Source: Clostridiaceae bacterium OM02-2AC (GTDB lineage Bacteria > Bacillota_I > Bacilli_A > Erysipelotrichales > Erysipelotrichaceae). From it: 64,000 bases of DNA. The stretch is taken from NCBI GenBank assembly GCA_003481775.1, contig QULU01000009.1, positions 461 to 64,460 of the forward strand, read 5' to 3'. Each line of letters opens with the position of its first letter. Position 1 is the stretch's first letter. Made by a program: the position numbers and the translations under genes. Positions 24,672 through 32,472 of this stretch are shown here, piece after piece. Under the pieces are notes generated by a model, which worked only from the letters and a program-made list of their open reading frames with translations, ran no database searches and was not told where the DNA came from.

Positions 24672-26603
24672 ATGGAATGGGATATCTCGGCAGAGTGTGT
24701 ATCTGTCATCATGCTTAACATCATCATGGTATATTCATGGAAGGGGAATCTGCTTCCCTCGCGAAAAAATCAGGCCTTTCGTGCCTGCCTTTTGATAACC
24801 TATCTCTCCATTCTGACAAATATTTTGTCAACCCTGCTGCTGGCACAGCTTTCTCCATCCACTATCCTCATCAATCAGGTGCTCCTGCATTTGAATTACA
24901 TATCCACACCGCTTATGGGCGTTGTGTACTTTATCTATACGCTGACCACCGTATTTGAACAGGATCCTGACAAGCTGAAAAAGCATATCCTGTTTGCAGG
25001 GATACCGGCTCTGCTCTATCTGCTGTGCCTGCTGAGCAATCCGCTGACGCATTTGCTGTTTACTCTGGATCTTGCCGTTGGCTATGAGCGGGGACCTTGG
25101 GTTTCTCTGACCTATATCGTCTTTTATATCTATGTATTATTTTCGGTGTTCTTTACGATTTCCAAACGCCGTAACCTGGATTCTGCCGTATTCATCATTC
25201 TGAATTTCTTTCCGGTGCTCTCGGCAGCAGTGATCCTGTTTCAGCTGCTGTACCCCAATTACATCCTTACGGGAACTGCCGCGACAAGCGCGCTGCTGAT
25301 CATTTATCTGTATTTGCAGAATAAGCAGCTGTTTACAGATCCGCTGACCGGTATTTTAAACCGTCAGGAATTTAACCGCCTTTTGGAAATCCGTATGAAG
25401 GATACAGCGTCCTATTCCATCATCGTGCTGTCGCTGAAGGGCTTTCGCTTTATCAATGACCATTTTTCTCAGAAGGCCGGTGATGTTTTACTGATGAGAA
25501 TATGTTCCTATCTGGAAAAGCAGCAGCCCACTGCACGTGTCTTTCGTTTCAGTGGGGATGAGTTTGCGATTGTCTGTGAGGATGCGGAAACATGCAGACA
25601 ATACCATGAGCAGCTGATTGCGCGGATGCAGCGATCATGGTCTGTTGAAAATTTCGATTTTCAGATACAGTACGGCATTGGTATCCTGCATGTCGAGGAG
25701 CATAACCGCGATAAGGATGAAATCATCAAGGGGCTGGAATATGCCGTCATGCTGGCAAAGCGCTCAGAGGATAACAAGACCTGTGTCTGCACTGCCGATA
25801 TGATGGAACGACTGCATCGCAATGAACGGATACTGGAGCTGTTGCGCCGCTGTATTCAGGAGGATAGCTTTGTCGTGGTTTATCAGCCGATTTATGATGT
25901 AAAGGAACAGGCATATACAAAGGCAGAGGCACTGCTTCGCCTGCCGCCGCATGATTTGGGACAGCTTGGTCCGGATGAGTTTATACCGCTGGCTGAGGAA
26001 AACGGATTGATTACGGAAATTACATATCAGGTGCTGCGAAAGACCTGTTTATTTCTGCAGCAGCTGCAGCATACAGACACAGCGCTGCAAAGCATCAGCG
26101 TCAATTTCTCTGCCGTCATGTTTTTACAGCAGGATCTTGGAAGCAATATCCTGCAAATCATAGAAGATTATAAGATACCTGCCCATAGGCTGCAGATAGA
26201 GATTACCGAGAGTATGCTGACTCGGGATTATCATATGATCATAGCCTTTATGCAGCGTATGCGCGAGCAGGGGATTGAGTTTCTTCTGGATGATTTTGGT
26301 ACGGGATACTCCAATATATCCAATGTGCTCAGTCTGCCGGTACAAACCATCAAAATCGATAAGAGTCTGCTTTGGAAAGCGATGGTGTCCACAGAAGGCG
26401 CTGTTGTTCTGCGTAAGATGTGTGAGGCTTTTCATGAGGTGCATCAGCTCTTGCTGGTTGAGGGAGTGGAAAATGAGGAACAGGCCGCCTTTGTCAGTGC
26501 ATGTGCCTGCCGCTATATTCAGGGATATTATTATGCACCGCCGCTGCCGCAGGAGCAGGTTTACAGTTTGCTGATACAGAAACAAAAGGAGATGTCGGGA
26601 TGA
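24672..26603 (+). CDS. Membrane GGDEF-EAL protein, probable cyclic di-GMP phosphodiesterase
   Basis: 643 residues. An N-terminal membrane region of about seven segments (1-220) resembles a 7TM sensor. A GGDEF domain follows (DPLTGILNRQEF near 227) but its loop reads FRFSGDEF, so cyclase activity is doubtful and it may bind GTP as a regulator. The EAL domain from about 390 is complete: AEALLRL, ITESMLTRD, LDDFGTGYSN, IKIDKSL, VEGVENEEQ and QGYYYAPPL, which hold the metal and catalytic residues. It should therefore hydrolyse cyclic di-GMP to pGpG. Start ATG 24672 follows AGGTG. It balances the two cyclases in the window. Confidence 0.9.
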   Translation: MEWDISAECVSVIMLNIIMVYSWKGNLLPSRKNQAFRACLLITYLSILTNILSTLLLAQLSPSTILINQVLLHLNYISTPLMGVVYFIYTLTTVFEQDPDKLKKHILFAGIPALLYLLCLLSNPLTHLLFTLDLAVGYERGPWVSLTYIVFYIYVLFSVFFTISKRRNLDSAVFIILNFFPVLSAAVILFQLLYPNYILTGTAATSALLIIYLYLQNKQLFTDPLTGILNRQEFNRLLEIRMKDTASYSIIVLSLKGFRFINDHFSQKAGDVLLMRICSYLEKQQPTARVFRFSGDEFAIVCEDAETCRQYHEQLIARMQRSWSVENFDFQIQYGIGILHVEEHNRDKDEIIKGLEYAVMLAKRSEDNKTCVCTADMMERLHRNERILELLRRCIQEDSFVVVYQPIYDVKEQAYTKAEALLRLPPHDLGQLGPDEFIPLAEENGLITEITYQVLRKTCLFLQQLQHTDTALQSISVNFSAVMFLQQDLGSNILQIIEDYKIPAHRLQIEITESMLTRDYHMIIAFMQRMREQGIEFLLDDFGTGYSNISNVLSLPVQTIKIDKSLLWKAMVSTEGAVVLRKMCEAFHEVHQLLLVEGVENEEQAAFVSACACRYIQGYYYAPPLPQEQVYSLLIQKQKEMSG

Positions 26604-26677
26604 CATCTTTTCTTTTGGCGAACGCCTGTACGTGTGCTTTTAAACTGCGTAGTATGAAAGAGAAAGGAGGTGTGTGT

Positions 26678-27580
26678 ATGCGAAGACTTGGAATTGATGT
26701 ATCTGAGCATAATGGTGTACTGGATTGGGATGCGATAAAAAAAGGTGGAATAGAATTCGCCATTATCCGTTCCAGCTGGGGACATTTTGAAGAGGATAAG
26801 CAGTTTCGAAGAAATGTACGGGAGTGCGAGCGTGTAAGGATGCCCTATGGGCTATATCATTACTCCTATGTTGCCAATGATGCACAGATGAAGGAGGAGG
26901 CCTCCGGATTTATCAGACTGTGTAAATCCTGTAAGCCAAGCTATCCCTGCTATATAGACATGGAGGATGCAGACGGGTGGAAGCGCCGCAACGGCGTCAG
27001 TGATGCCATGAATGTGGAAACCTGTTATTATACATGCAGGGAATTAGAGAAGGCAGGCTTTTATTCCGGAATCTACGCCAACCTGGACTGGCTGACGAAC
27101 CGCATCAATTCATCCCGTCTGAACCGCTTTGATAAATGGGTGGCACAGTGGGCCAGTGTCAATACCTACCGCAAGCCGTATGGTATGTGGCAGTTTACCA
27201 GTGATGGCTCCATTCACGGCTATAACGGCAGAATGGATCTGGATTATGCATATAAGGATTATCCGGCTATTATGAAGGAAAAGGGGTTGAATGGCTATGG
27301 CAAGAAACCCGATCAACCAAAACCAGATCCGAAGCCAGAACCAAAACCGAATCCACCAAAGAATCCGAAATATAAGGTAGGAACTCCGGTAACCTATACC
27401 GGCTTGTGGACACAGGCAAATGGTGGAAACTGGTATCCCAGAAGACTTCTGGCTGTAAAAGAGGGGATTATTACCCGCATTTTAAAAGGGGCTGAGCATC
27501 CGTATCTGATCAACGATGGTACCGGATGGACAAATGATCGGGCGATTGATGATGAGCCGACACGACCAAGCGGGTATTAG
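26678..27580 (+). CDS. GH25 family lysozyme (N-acetylmuramidase) with C-terminal wall-binding-like domain
   Basis: 300 residues from ATG 26678 (AAAGGAGG upstream). Residues 1-205 are a GH25 domain: LGIDVSEHNGVLDWDAIKKGGIEF, IRSSWG, and the catalytic Asp-x-Glu in CYIDMED near 95. A Pro/Lys/Asp linker of about 25 residues (KPDPKPEPKPNPP) leads to a roughly 65-residue C-terminal domain (YKVGTPVTYTGLWTQANGGNWYP...GWTNDRAI) that looks like an SH3-type wall-binding module. There is no signal peptide, as in phage endolysins, yet no holin or phage gene is near. It may be a phage remnant or a lysin released by lysis or a non-classical route. Confidence 0.88.
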   Translation: MRRLGIDVSEHNGVLDWDAIKKGGIEFAIIRSSWGHFEEDKQFRRNVRECERVRMPYGLYHYSYVANDAQMKEEASGFIRLCKSCKPSYPCYIDMEDADGWKRRNGVSDAMNVETCYYTCRELEKAGFYSGIYANLDWLTNRINSSRLNRFDKWVAQWASVNTYRKPYGMWQFTSDGSIHGYNGRMDLDYAYKDYPAIMKEKGLNGYGKKPDQPKPDPKPEPKPNPPKNPKYKVGTPVTYTGLWTQANGGNWYPRRLLAVKEGIITRILKGAEHPYLINDGTGWTNDRAIDDEPTRPSGY

Positions 27581-27598
27581 GCAACGATACAAAAAAGT

Positions 27599-27628
27599 AA
27601 AAGGGGATGCCATTGCAGCATCCCTTTC
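27599..27628 (+). terminator. Intrinsic terminator of the lysozyme gene
   Basis: AAGGGGATGC (27601-27610) pairs with GCATCCCTTT (27617-27626). The short T tract on the + strand and an A-rich 5' side would allow use in both directions. Confidence 0.7.
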
Positions 27629-28190
27629 CGTTGGCGCTTCTGCGATTTCTCAAGAGGATGATAGAATTGCGATGCATCCATCGTATACTGGATTGCATGC
27701 CGCAGCGTTTGGAACCAGCAGGATGCAGGAACATGCTGTTATAATATAGACCATAGCAGTGAGTGAAGGCCTGTTTTGGGTGGTGTTGATCCTTGCCGGC
27801 TTTCAATATCTGAAGGGATTCTGGCGGGTACGGCTTTTTCTGACGTATCGCAGGGTATCCTTTGAGAAGGAGTCCGTATAAATTGCACGATTGCTTGTAC
27901 TACTGAATAAAGAAAAGGTCACCATGAGGTGACCATGCCGCAAAATACTGCCTAGGTATCTTTCTATATTAACGGCGGCAACGGTATCATTATAGTCACA
28001 CAATCATCACACGCAGTATCGTTTTCTGTCGAATGAACGAATAAGAGATAGGAATTCTATACTGTCTGTTCTATTGAATAAGGGAAACGGGATATGCGTT
28101 TACGATAAGCTTGGGGCAGAATACAGACATTTTATTAAATTCGACATATATAGACTCTGTGAGAGCTGGGCAGCATGTATGATGGTTTTC
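27629..28190. other. Gene-poor region with an isolated minus-strand terminator
   Basis: About 560 bases without a convincing gene. A perfect hairpin GGTCACC-atga-GGTGACC (27916-27933) followed on the minus strand by TTTTCTTT looks like a terminator, but I find no minus-strand gene with a ribosome binding site upstream of it. The sequence 27800-28000 has a 66-codon minus-strand frame of unclear meaning, perhaps a decayed gene. Confidence 0.5.
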
Positions 28191-28205
28191 AGGAGGAATG
28201 TATAC

Positions 28206-28562
28206 ATGAATGGGATAGAGAAACTAAAACCGAGGGTATGCGATCTGTTGACGTGTATGGGGGTTCCCAATCACACAGCAGGCTACAGCTTTTTACATAC
28301 GGCCATACTGAGCGCCTATGAACAGCCGGAGCTGCTGAGCAGTATCATTGAAAGTTTGTATGTGGTGATTGCGCAAAAGCATAAAACAACTGCGGCACAT
28401 GTGGAGGAAGAGCTGGAGTATATACTGCTGGCTACCCTGTTATCCGGTAATCATGCCATGCAGCAGCGGGTCCTGCATACGCTGCACTACAGACAGCCTA
28501 CATTAAGAGAATTCATAGAAATGTCATTGCAATATATGAATGCCAATCGCACAGGGGGATGA
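28206..28562 (+). CDS. Stand-alone Spo0A C-terminal-domain-like protein
   Basis: 118 residues, start ATG 28206 with AGGAGG nine bases ahead. The whole chain aligns by eye with the Spo0A DNA-binding domain, as seen in the true Spo0A of this window: LLTCMGVPNHTAGYSFLHTAILSAYEQPELL matches [31 protein letters not shown], and SLYVVIAQKHKTTAAHVEEELEYIL matches [25 protein letters not shown]. There is no receiver domain. The recognition helix has lost its basic residues ([10 protein letters not shown] becomes HVEEELEYIL), so normal 0A-box binding is unlikely. It may act by pairing with Spo0A or bind another site. Not part of an operon. Confidence 0.78.
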   Translation: MNGIEKLKPRVCDLLTCMGVPNHTAGYSFLHTAILSAYEQPELLSSIIESLYVVIAQKHKTTAAHVEEELEYILLATLLSGNHAMQQRVLHTLHYRQPTLREFIEMSLQYMNANRTGG

Positions 28563-28695
28563 AGAATGCTCCTTTGTGAAATTATGAAAAGTGGTCTACA
28601 GCGTAAAAAAAGAGGACGCTTGGTATGATTTTCTATGAATTTTGCTCTTTTCTAAAAAAAAGAATAAAAAAATGCAATTTTCTGCAATTTAGGTA

Positions 28696-28724
28696 TTGCA
28701 ATTATTCAAATCATTTGGTATTAT
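28696..28724 (+). promoter_or_regulatory. tRNA-Lys promoter
   Basis: TTGCAA (28696-28701), 17-base spacer, TATTAT (28719-28724), 19 bases before the tRNA. Confidence 0.65.
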
Positions 28725-28743
28725 AATTGAGCAAGTTACAAAT

Positions 28744-28819
28744 GACTCCTTAGCTCAGCTGGCAGAGCAACTGACTCTTAATCAGTGGGTCCAGGGTTCG
28801 ATTCCCTGAGGGGTCACCA
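28744..28819 (+). tRNA. tRNA-Lys (anticodon CTT)
   Basis: Seven-base acceptor stem GACTCCT/AGGGGTC, D-arm TAGCTCAGCTGGCAGAGCA, anticodon loop CTCTTAA between ACTGA and TCAGT giving anticodon CTT (reads AAG), T-arm with GGTTCGATTCC, discriminator A and an encoded CCA end. All arms pair. It stands alone with its own promoter and terminator. Confidence 0.95.
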
Positions 28820-28829
28820 TGTAAATTTG

Positions 28830-28868
28830 ATAGGCTTTCTTCAATTATGAAGAGAGCTTTTTTTATAT
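28830..28868 (+). terminator. Intrinsic terminator after tRNA-Lys
   Basis: GGCTTTCTTCA pairs with TGAAGAGAGCT around AATTA, with two G-T pairs, and ends in seven T. Confidence 0.8.
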
Positions 28869-29330
28869 TTTGCGAAATTAGTTTTGTGTTGTTTTCTGGA
28901 TGCAACACATTTCACCACACGTTGTATTACATACATTCGTTAAGTTCTGTTTTTTTAGTTTCATCAGTATGGGCGTGTACAGTGTCATTGTCGTGAGTTC
29001 AGCTCATTTCACTAGATCATCAGAAATGAAAGCCTCCCTTGCATATGTTGTTGTAAGTGCTTGCTGTCTTGCCCAATCTAAGACTTTTAATAATTAGCAC
29101 TTTTAACATTCTTCAACGCAAGTAGACTTATATGCATAGGGGGTCGCATCTCGAATAATAAAATTCTCCCTCTCCTTATATATACTATCTCTCATGCGGC
29201 AACTGTTTGATGAGGATATCCTGCTTCCGTGGGAATATAGAAAAACAATTATGTGAAACTGACGGTATCTGGAAAGGGGAGGTGGAAAGTAGCTGAAATT
29301 TGTTATATAATGTTTACAACTTACAATGAC
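28869..29330. other. Gene-free stretch after tRNA-Lys
   Basis: About 460 AT-rich bases. A 65-codon frame at 28900 has no ribosome binding site and no protein-like composition. A TATAAT at 29306-29311 is the likely -10 of the next gene. Nothing else recognised. Confidence 0.5.
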
Positions 29331-29350
29331 AAAAAAGGAAGATGGTGTCT

Positions 29351-30499
29351 ATGGTATTTCGAAGGAAGAAGCATAAAAATACAGCAGAGGAATCGATTGA
29401 TTTTCATGCACTTGTACTGGAACAGCTGGAGCATATGTGTGAGGAGGGTCAGATTCTTGATGATGCCTTTGTGCTGGAAGCACAGGAAATCTATATATAT
29501 GCAGATGTGATTTCGGTTGAGCATAATGTTGCGCAAATCGTTTTTCAGCTCCATCATGAATGGCTGGATGATGCCATTCTGGAATCTGTGGCAGCGAGCG
29601 GGTCAAATGCACAGGAGGCGGTTACACTGGCGTGTGAGGATTTTTACCGGCATACGCTGCAGCTGTATCTGCAGGCTCTGCAGGGAAAGTCGGAGGAAAC
29701 CGTCTTCGGCTTTACACAGCTTCGTCATTACTTTCAGGTGTATAAGAATGAGGTGCATGGCATCGGGAAGCGGGAAGGTCTGATGGAGCAGGACTTCTGG
29801 GAAATGCTGAAGCTGAAGCTGCAGCTGCGCCTTGGCAATAAAAAGGCTTACTGGATCAAGGTGTTTGCTTCCAAGACCAGAAGCACTGTGCTGTGTGAGG
29901 TGCGAATCAATGGCATTGAGGACAGTGAGCTGAGTGAGGTGCTTCTGCCCTATGCACAGAGCTGGGACTGTATCGGAAGCTATCATACGGAAAAGCAGAA
30001 CTTTCTGCTTATACAGGAGGAACGCAGCTTTGAACCCTCTGATTTCACAGGGGATGATATTCGCCAGTATACGAAAAAGGCAATCAAATGGTATGAGAAA
30101 TGCGGGAGTAAGGAGGATCACCGCAAGCTGCGCGAGCAGCTGATCCGGTTGTGCAAGGATGATTCCTTGGCATATGAAATTTTCTCCTTCGTTCCGGAAA
30201 TCTATTGTAAATATGCCTACCCGAAGGTAGAATACGGAGCACGTCTGTTCCTGATTCAGAAGGATCAGAAAACACGGGAGCTGTATCAGAGTCAGCTGCA
30301 GTCCTTCTCCTATATAGAAGAAACGGTTATGGAGCATCTGAAAAAGGATAGTGTGAATCGCAGCATCATCGAAAACGTGATCAGCTTCAGCGCCAATGCC
30401 CGGGCGATTCAAAAAGCAATGGACAACGGGGATGCATTGGATGAGCTCATGATACCGGGAATCGGCTATTACGCCAGAAATGATTATATAATGCGTTAA
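29351..30499 (+). CDS. DUF6348-like protein of unknown function
   Basis: 382 residues, soluble, acidic and helical. The first 140 residues (IDFHALVLEQLEHMCEEGQILDDAFVLEAQEIYIYADV, then HEWLDDAILESVAASGSNAQEAVTLACEDFYR) fit the DUF6348 pattern, whose function is unknown. The next 240 residues have no match I recognise; they end in helices around YIEETVMEHLKKDSVNRSIIENVI and a small GIGYYARNDY tail. ATG 29351 is preferred over ATG 29342, which is too close to the AAGGA site, though the choice is not firm. It precedes the infC promoter but has its own -10, so it is probably a separate unit. Confidence 0.7.
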   Translation: MVFRRKKHKNTAEESIDFHALVLEQLEHMCEEGQILDDAFVLEAQEIYIYADVISVEHNVAQIVFQLHHEWLDDAILESVAASGSNAQEAVTLACEDFYRHTLQLYLQALQGKSEETVFGFTQLRHYFQVYKNEVHGIGKREGLMEQDFWEMLKLKLQLRLGNKKAYWIKVFASKTRSTVLCEVRINGIEDSELSEVLLPYAQSWDCIGSYHTEKQNFLLIQEERSFEPSDFTGDDIRQYTKKAIKWYEKCGSKEDHRKLREQLIRLCKDDSLAYEIFSFVPEIYCKYAYPKVEYGARLFLIQKDQKTRELYQSQLQSFSYIEETVMEHLKKDSVNRSIIENVISFSANARAIQKAMDNGDALDELMIPGIGYYARNDYIMR

Positions 30500-30505
30500 T
30501 TATCC

Positions 30506-30534
30506 TTGACGCAGGTCTTTAACTGTGATATGAT
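30506..30534 (+). promoter_or_regulatory. Promoter of the infC-rpmI-rplT operon
   Basis: TTGACG (30506-30511), 17-base spacer, TATGAT (30529-30534). A near-consensus vegetative promoter, about 165 bases before infC. Confidence 0.85.
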
Positions 30535-30540
30535 AACCAA

Positions 30541-30676
30541 GCAGAAAAGTTAGTGGAAAGTTAGAAGCACCCCTTCTCACCTGATGTCCGAAGGCATAGG
30601 TAAAAGCTACAACATATCGAAAAGACGAAATTGTTGATGAGATATTTGAGCGGGTGCATATGAGTACCCGCTTTTC
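30541..30676 (+). ncRNA. L20-type ribosomal protein leader with terminator
   Basis: The leader contains AGTTAGAAGCACCCCTTCTCACCTGATG and CCGAAGGCATAGGT, the conserved pattern of the L20 leader of Firmicutes, and ends in a hairpin GCGGGT/ACCCGC (30650-30655 with 30666-30671) plus TTTTCTT. In the known system protein L20 binds the leader and causes termination, so the operon limits itself. The call rests on sequence pattern and position. Confidence 0.78.
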
Positions 30677-30699
30677 TTATGGCAACATTGGAGGTGTCT

Positions 30700-31239
30700 A
30701 TTATAAACAAGAAAGTTATTCCTAACAACGTAAACGACGATCTGGTAAATGAAAAAATCCGCTTCAAGGAAGTCATGGTGATTGATGCCAACGGAGACAA
30801 ACTTGGAATCAAGATGCGTCGTGAGGCTCTGGAAATTGCATACAGACAGGAATTGGATCTGTTGTGTGTGGCTCCGAAAGGGCAACCGCCGGTATGTAAG
30901 GTGCTGGACTACGGCCGTTATCGCTTTGAACAGCAGAAAAAAGCGAAGGAAGCCAAAAAGAAACAGCACGTTACGGAAATCAAGCCGATTCGACTGTCCC
31001 CGGTCATTGACAAGCACGATTTTGATACAAAAATGCGTCATGCGCGCAAATGGATTGAGGACGGTATGAAGGTCAAGGTGGACATGCGCTTCAGAGGAAG
31101 ACTGATTACGAGACTGGAAGTTGGAAAAAAGATTATGAATAGCTTCACAGAGGAAATCTCAGATATCGCGATTATTGAAAAGAGACCAATTCTGGAAGGT
31201 AACACGATGTCATGCGTTTTGGCACCGAAGAAGAAATAG
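30700..31239 (+). CDS. infC: Translation initiation factor IF-3, ATT start
   Basis: 179 residues from ATT 30700. SD GGAGGTG (30690-30696) lies 4-5 bases before this ATT, and the preceding in-frame ATG 30679 lies in front of the SD, so it cannot be the start. Use of ATT is the classic feature of infC and lets IF-3 repress its own translation by rejecting non-standard starts. The N-terminal domain (VNDDLVNEKIRFKEVMVIDANGDKLG), linker (QQKKAKEAKKKQ) and C-terminal RNA-binding domain (EIKPIRLSPVIDKHDFDTKMRHARKWIEDGMKVKVDMRFRGR in pieces) are all present and of normal length. Confidence 0.95.
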   Translation: MINKKVIPNNVNDDLVNEKIRFKEVMVIDANGDKLGIKMRREALEIAYRQELDLLCVAPKGQPPVCKVLDYGRYRFEQQKKAKEAKKKQHVTEIKPIRLSPVIDKHDFDTKMRHARKWIEDGMKVKVDMRFRGRLITRLEVGKKIMNSFTEEISDIAIIEKRPILEGNTMSCVLAPKKK

Positions 31240-31264
31240 ATATAAATTATAGGAGGTACTACTT

Positions 31265-31459
31265 ATGCCAAAGATGAAATCACATAGAGGATTAGCAAAA
31301 CGAGTTAAACAAACTGGATCTGGAAAGCTGAAAAGAAGTCATGCTTATACTTCTCACCGTTTCCATGGTAAAACACAGAAACAGAAACGTCATTTAAGAA
31401 AATCCGGTACGGTACACAGTACAGACTACAAGCGTATCAAAGAGATGTTAGTGAAATAA
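31265..31459 (+). CDS. rpmI: 50S ribosomal protein L35
   Basis: 64 residues, highly basic, opening [20 protein letters not shown] and continuing through [21 protein letters not shown], the L35 signature. AGGAGG precedes ATG 31265. It is the second gene of the infC-rpmI-rplT operon, in the standard order, 25 bases after infC and 17 before rplT. Confidence 0.97.
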   Translation: MPKMKSHRGLAKRVKQTGSGKLKRSHAYTSHRFHGKTQKQKRHLRKSGTVHSTDYKRIKEMLVK

Positions 31460-31476
31460 TATAGGAGGAATATAAG

Positions 31477-31839
31477 ATGGCAAGAGTAAAAGGTGGATAT
31501 ACAACACGTCAGAGAAGAAAAAAAGTTTTAAAATTAGCGAAAGGGTACTATGGTGCTAAGCACATTCTGTATAAGACTGCTCATGAGCAGGTTATGCACT
31601 CTTTCAAATATGCATATAACGACCGTAAGGATCTGAAACGCAACATGCGTAAGCTGTGGATCGCACGTATCAATGCAGCTGCTAGAATGAACGAGATTTC
31701 TTATTCCAAGCTGATGCACGGTCTGAAGCTGGCTAACGTTACGATCAACCGTAAAATGCTGAGTGAGATCGCTATTCACGATCCTAAGGGCTTTACAAAA
31801 ATCGTAGAAACTGCTAAGGCAGCAATCGAAAAAGCTTAA
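31477..31839 (+). CDS. rplT: 50S ribosomal protein L20
   Basis: 120 residues, very basic, with [27 protein letters not shown] at the N-terminus and the globular C-terminal domain from about residue 60 ([24 protein letters not shown]). L20 is needed to start 50S assembly and is the usual autoregulator of this operon through the leader. AGGAGG precedes ATG 31477. The MarR-type gene starts 13 bases after its stop and probably shares the message. Confidence 0.97.
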   Translation: MARVKGGYTTRQRRKKVLKLAKGYYGAKHILYKTAHEQVMHSFKYAYNDRKDLKRNMRKLWIARINAAARMNEISYSKLMHGLKLANVTINRKMLSEIAIHDPKGFTKIVETAKAAIEKA

Positions 31840-31852
31840 TTGAGGAAGCTTT

Positions 31853-32290
31853 ATGGATGACACACGTCATACTTTGAATGAACTTCTGGTAGATCTGTTC
31901 AACTACATACTCTTGATTGAGGAGAAAAATCTCCGCGATCAGGGAGTAAAGCTGTCCATGACCGAAGTACATATTCTGGAAGCAATCGAAAAGAGTGAAT
32001 CCAATATGATGTCCGCGATTGCCAAGCGTTTGATGGTGACGCAGGGGACACTGACAGTTTCAACTTCCAAGCTTGTGAAAAAAGGATATGTAGAGCGTGT
32101 TAAGGATGAGCGGGACAAGAGAATCGTGCGTCTGAAGCTTACCGAAAGGGCAGTGAGTATCCTGGACATTCATAATCGTTTCCACGAGGAAATGATTGAG
32201 CGTCTATTGAATGAGCTTGAGCTTGATAAAGAGGTGGAGCTGATTCAATCACTGCGTAATCTAATGGAATTTTTTAAAGGAAAATACTAA
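31853..32290 (+). CDS. MarR family transcriptional regulator, possibly FabT-like
   Basis: 145 residues, winged helix of the MarR type: LSMTEVHILEAIEKSESNMMSAIAKRLMVTQGTLTVSTSKLVKKGYVERVKDERDKR in pieces, with the wing DERDKRIVRLKLT near residue 83. FabT, the fatty acid synthesis repressor of streptococci, has the same size and similar wing, but no fab gene is close, so that link is only a suggestion. It begins 13 bases after rplT, has its own SD (GAGG at 31842-31845), and is followed by a terminator, so it is probably the last gene of the ribosomal protein operon. Confidence 0.85.
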   Translation: MDDTRHTLNELLVDLFNYILLIEEKNLRDQGVKLSMTEVHILEAIEKSESNMMSAIAKRLMVTQGTLTVSTSKLVKKGYVERVKDERDKRIVRLKLTERAVSILDIHNRFHEEMIERLLNELELDKEVELIQSLRNLMEFFKGKY

Positions 32291-32317
32291 AGCCTGTTCC
32301 TGGAGCAGGTTTTTTTC
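32291..32317 (+). terminator. Intrinsic terminator of the infC operon
   Basis: CCTGTTCC pairs with GGAGCAGG (one mismatch) and ends in seven T. Confidence 0.8.
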
Positions 32318-32472
32318 TGTATGCAGGCAGGGGAATGGTGCTATAATATTGGCAATGGAGCAGGGAAGATGAAATGTGGGATACAGGATTTTGAAAGCGG
32401 ATGGATGAGAAATGAAAGCAGGAGAAATCATAATGCTGAAGGTTTTGTATATAGCATGAGAGGAGGATGCAG

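Noticed and set aside
27803..28003. Minus-strand frame resembling a transposase tail (AAVNIE)
   Set aside because: The similarity is a few residues, with no SD and no flanking repeats.
28900..29097. 65-residue Cys/Val/Ser-rich frame after tRNA-Lys
   Set aside because: No SD, no promoter pointing to it and no family-like pattern.
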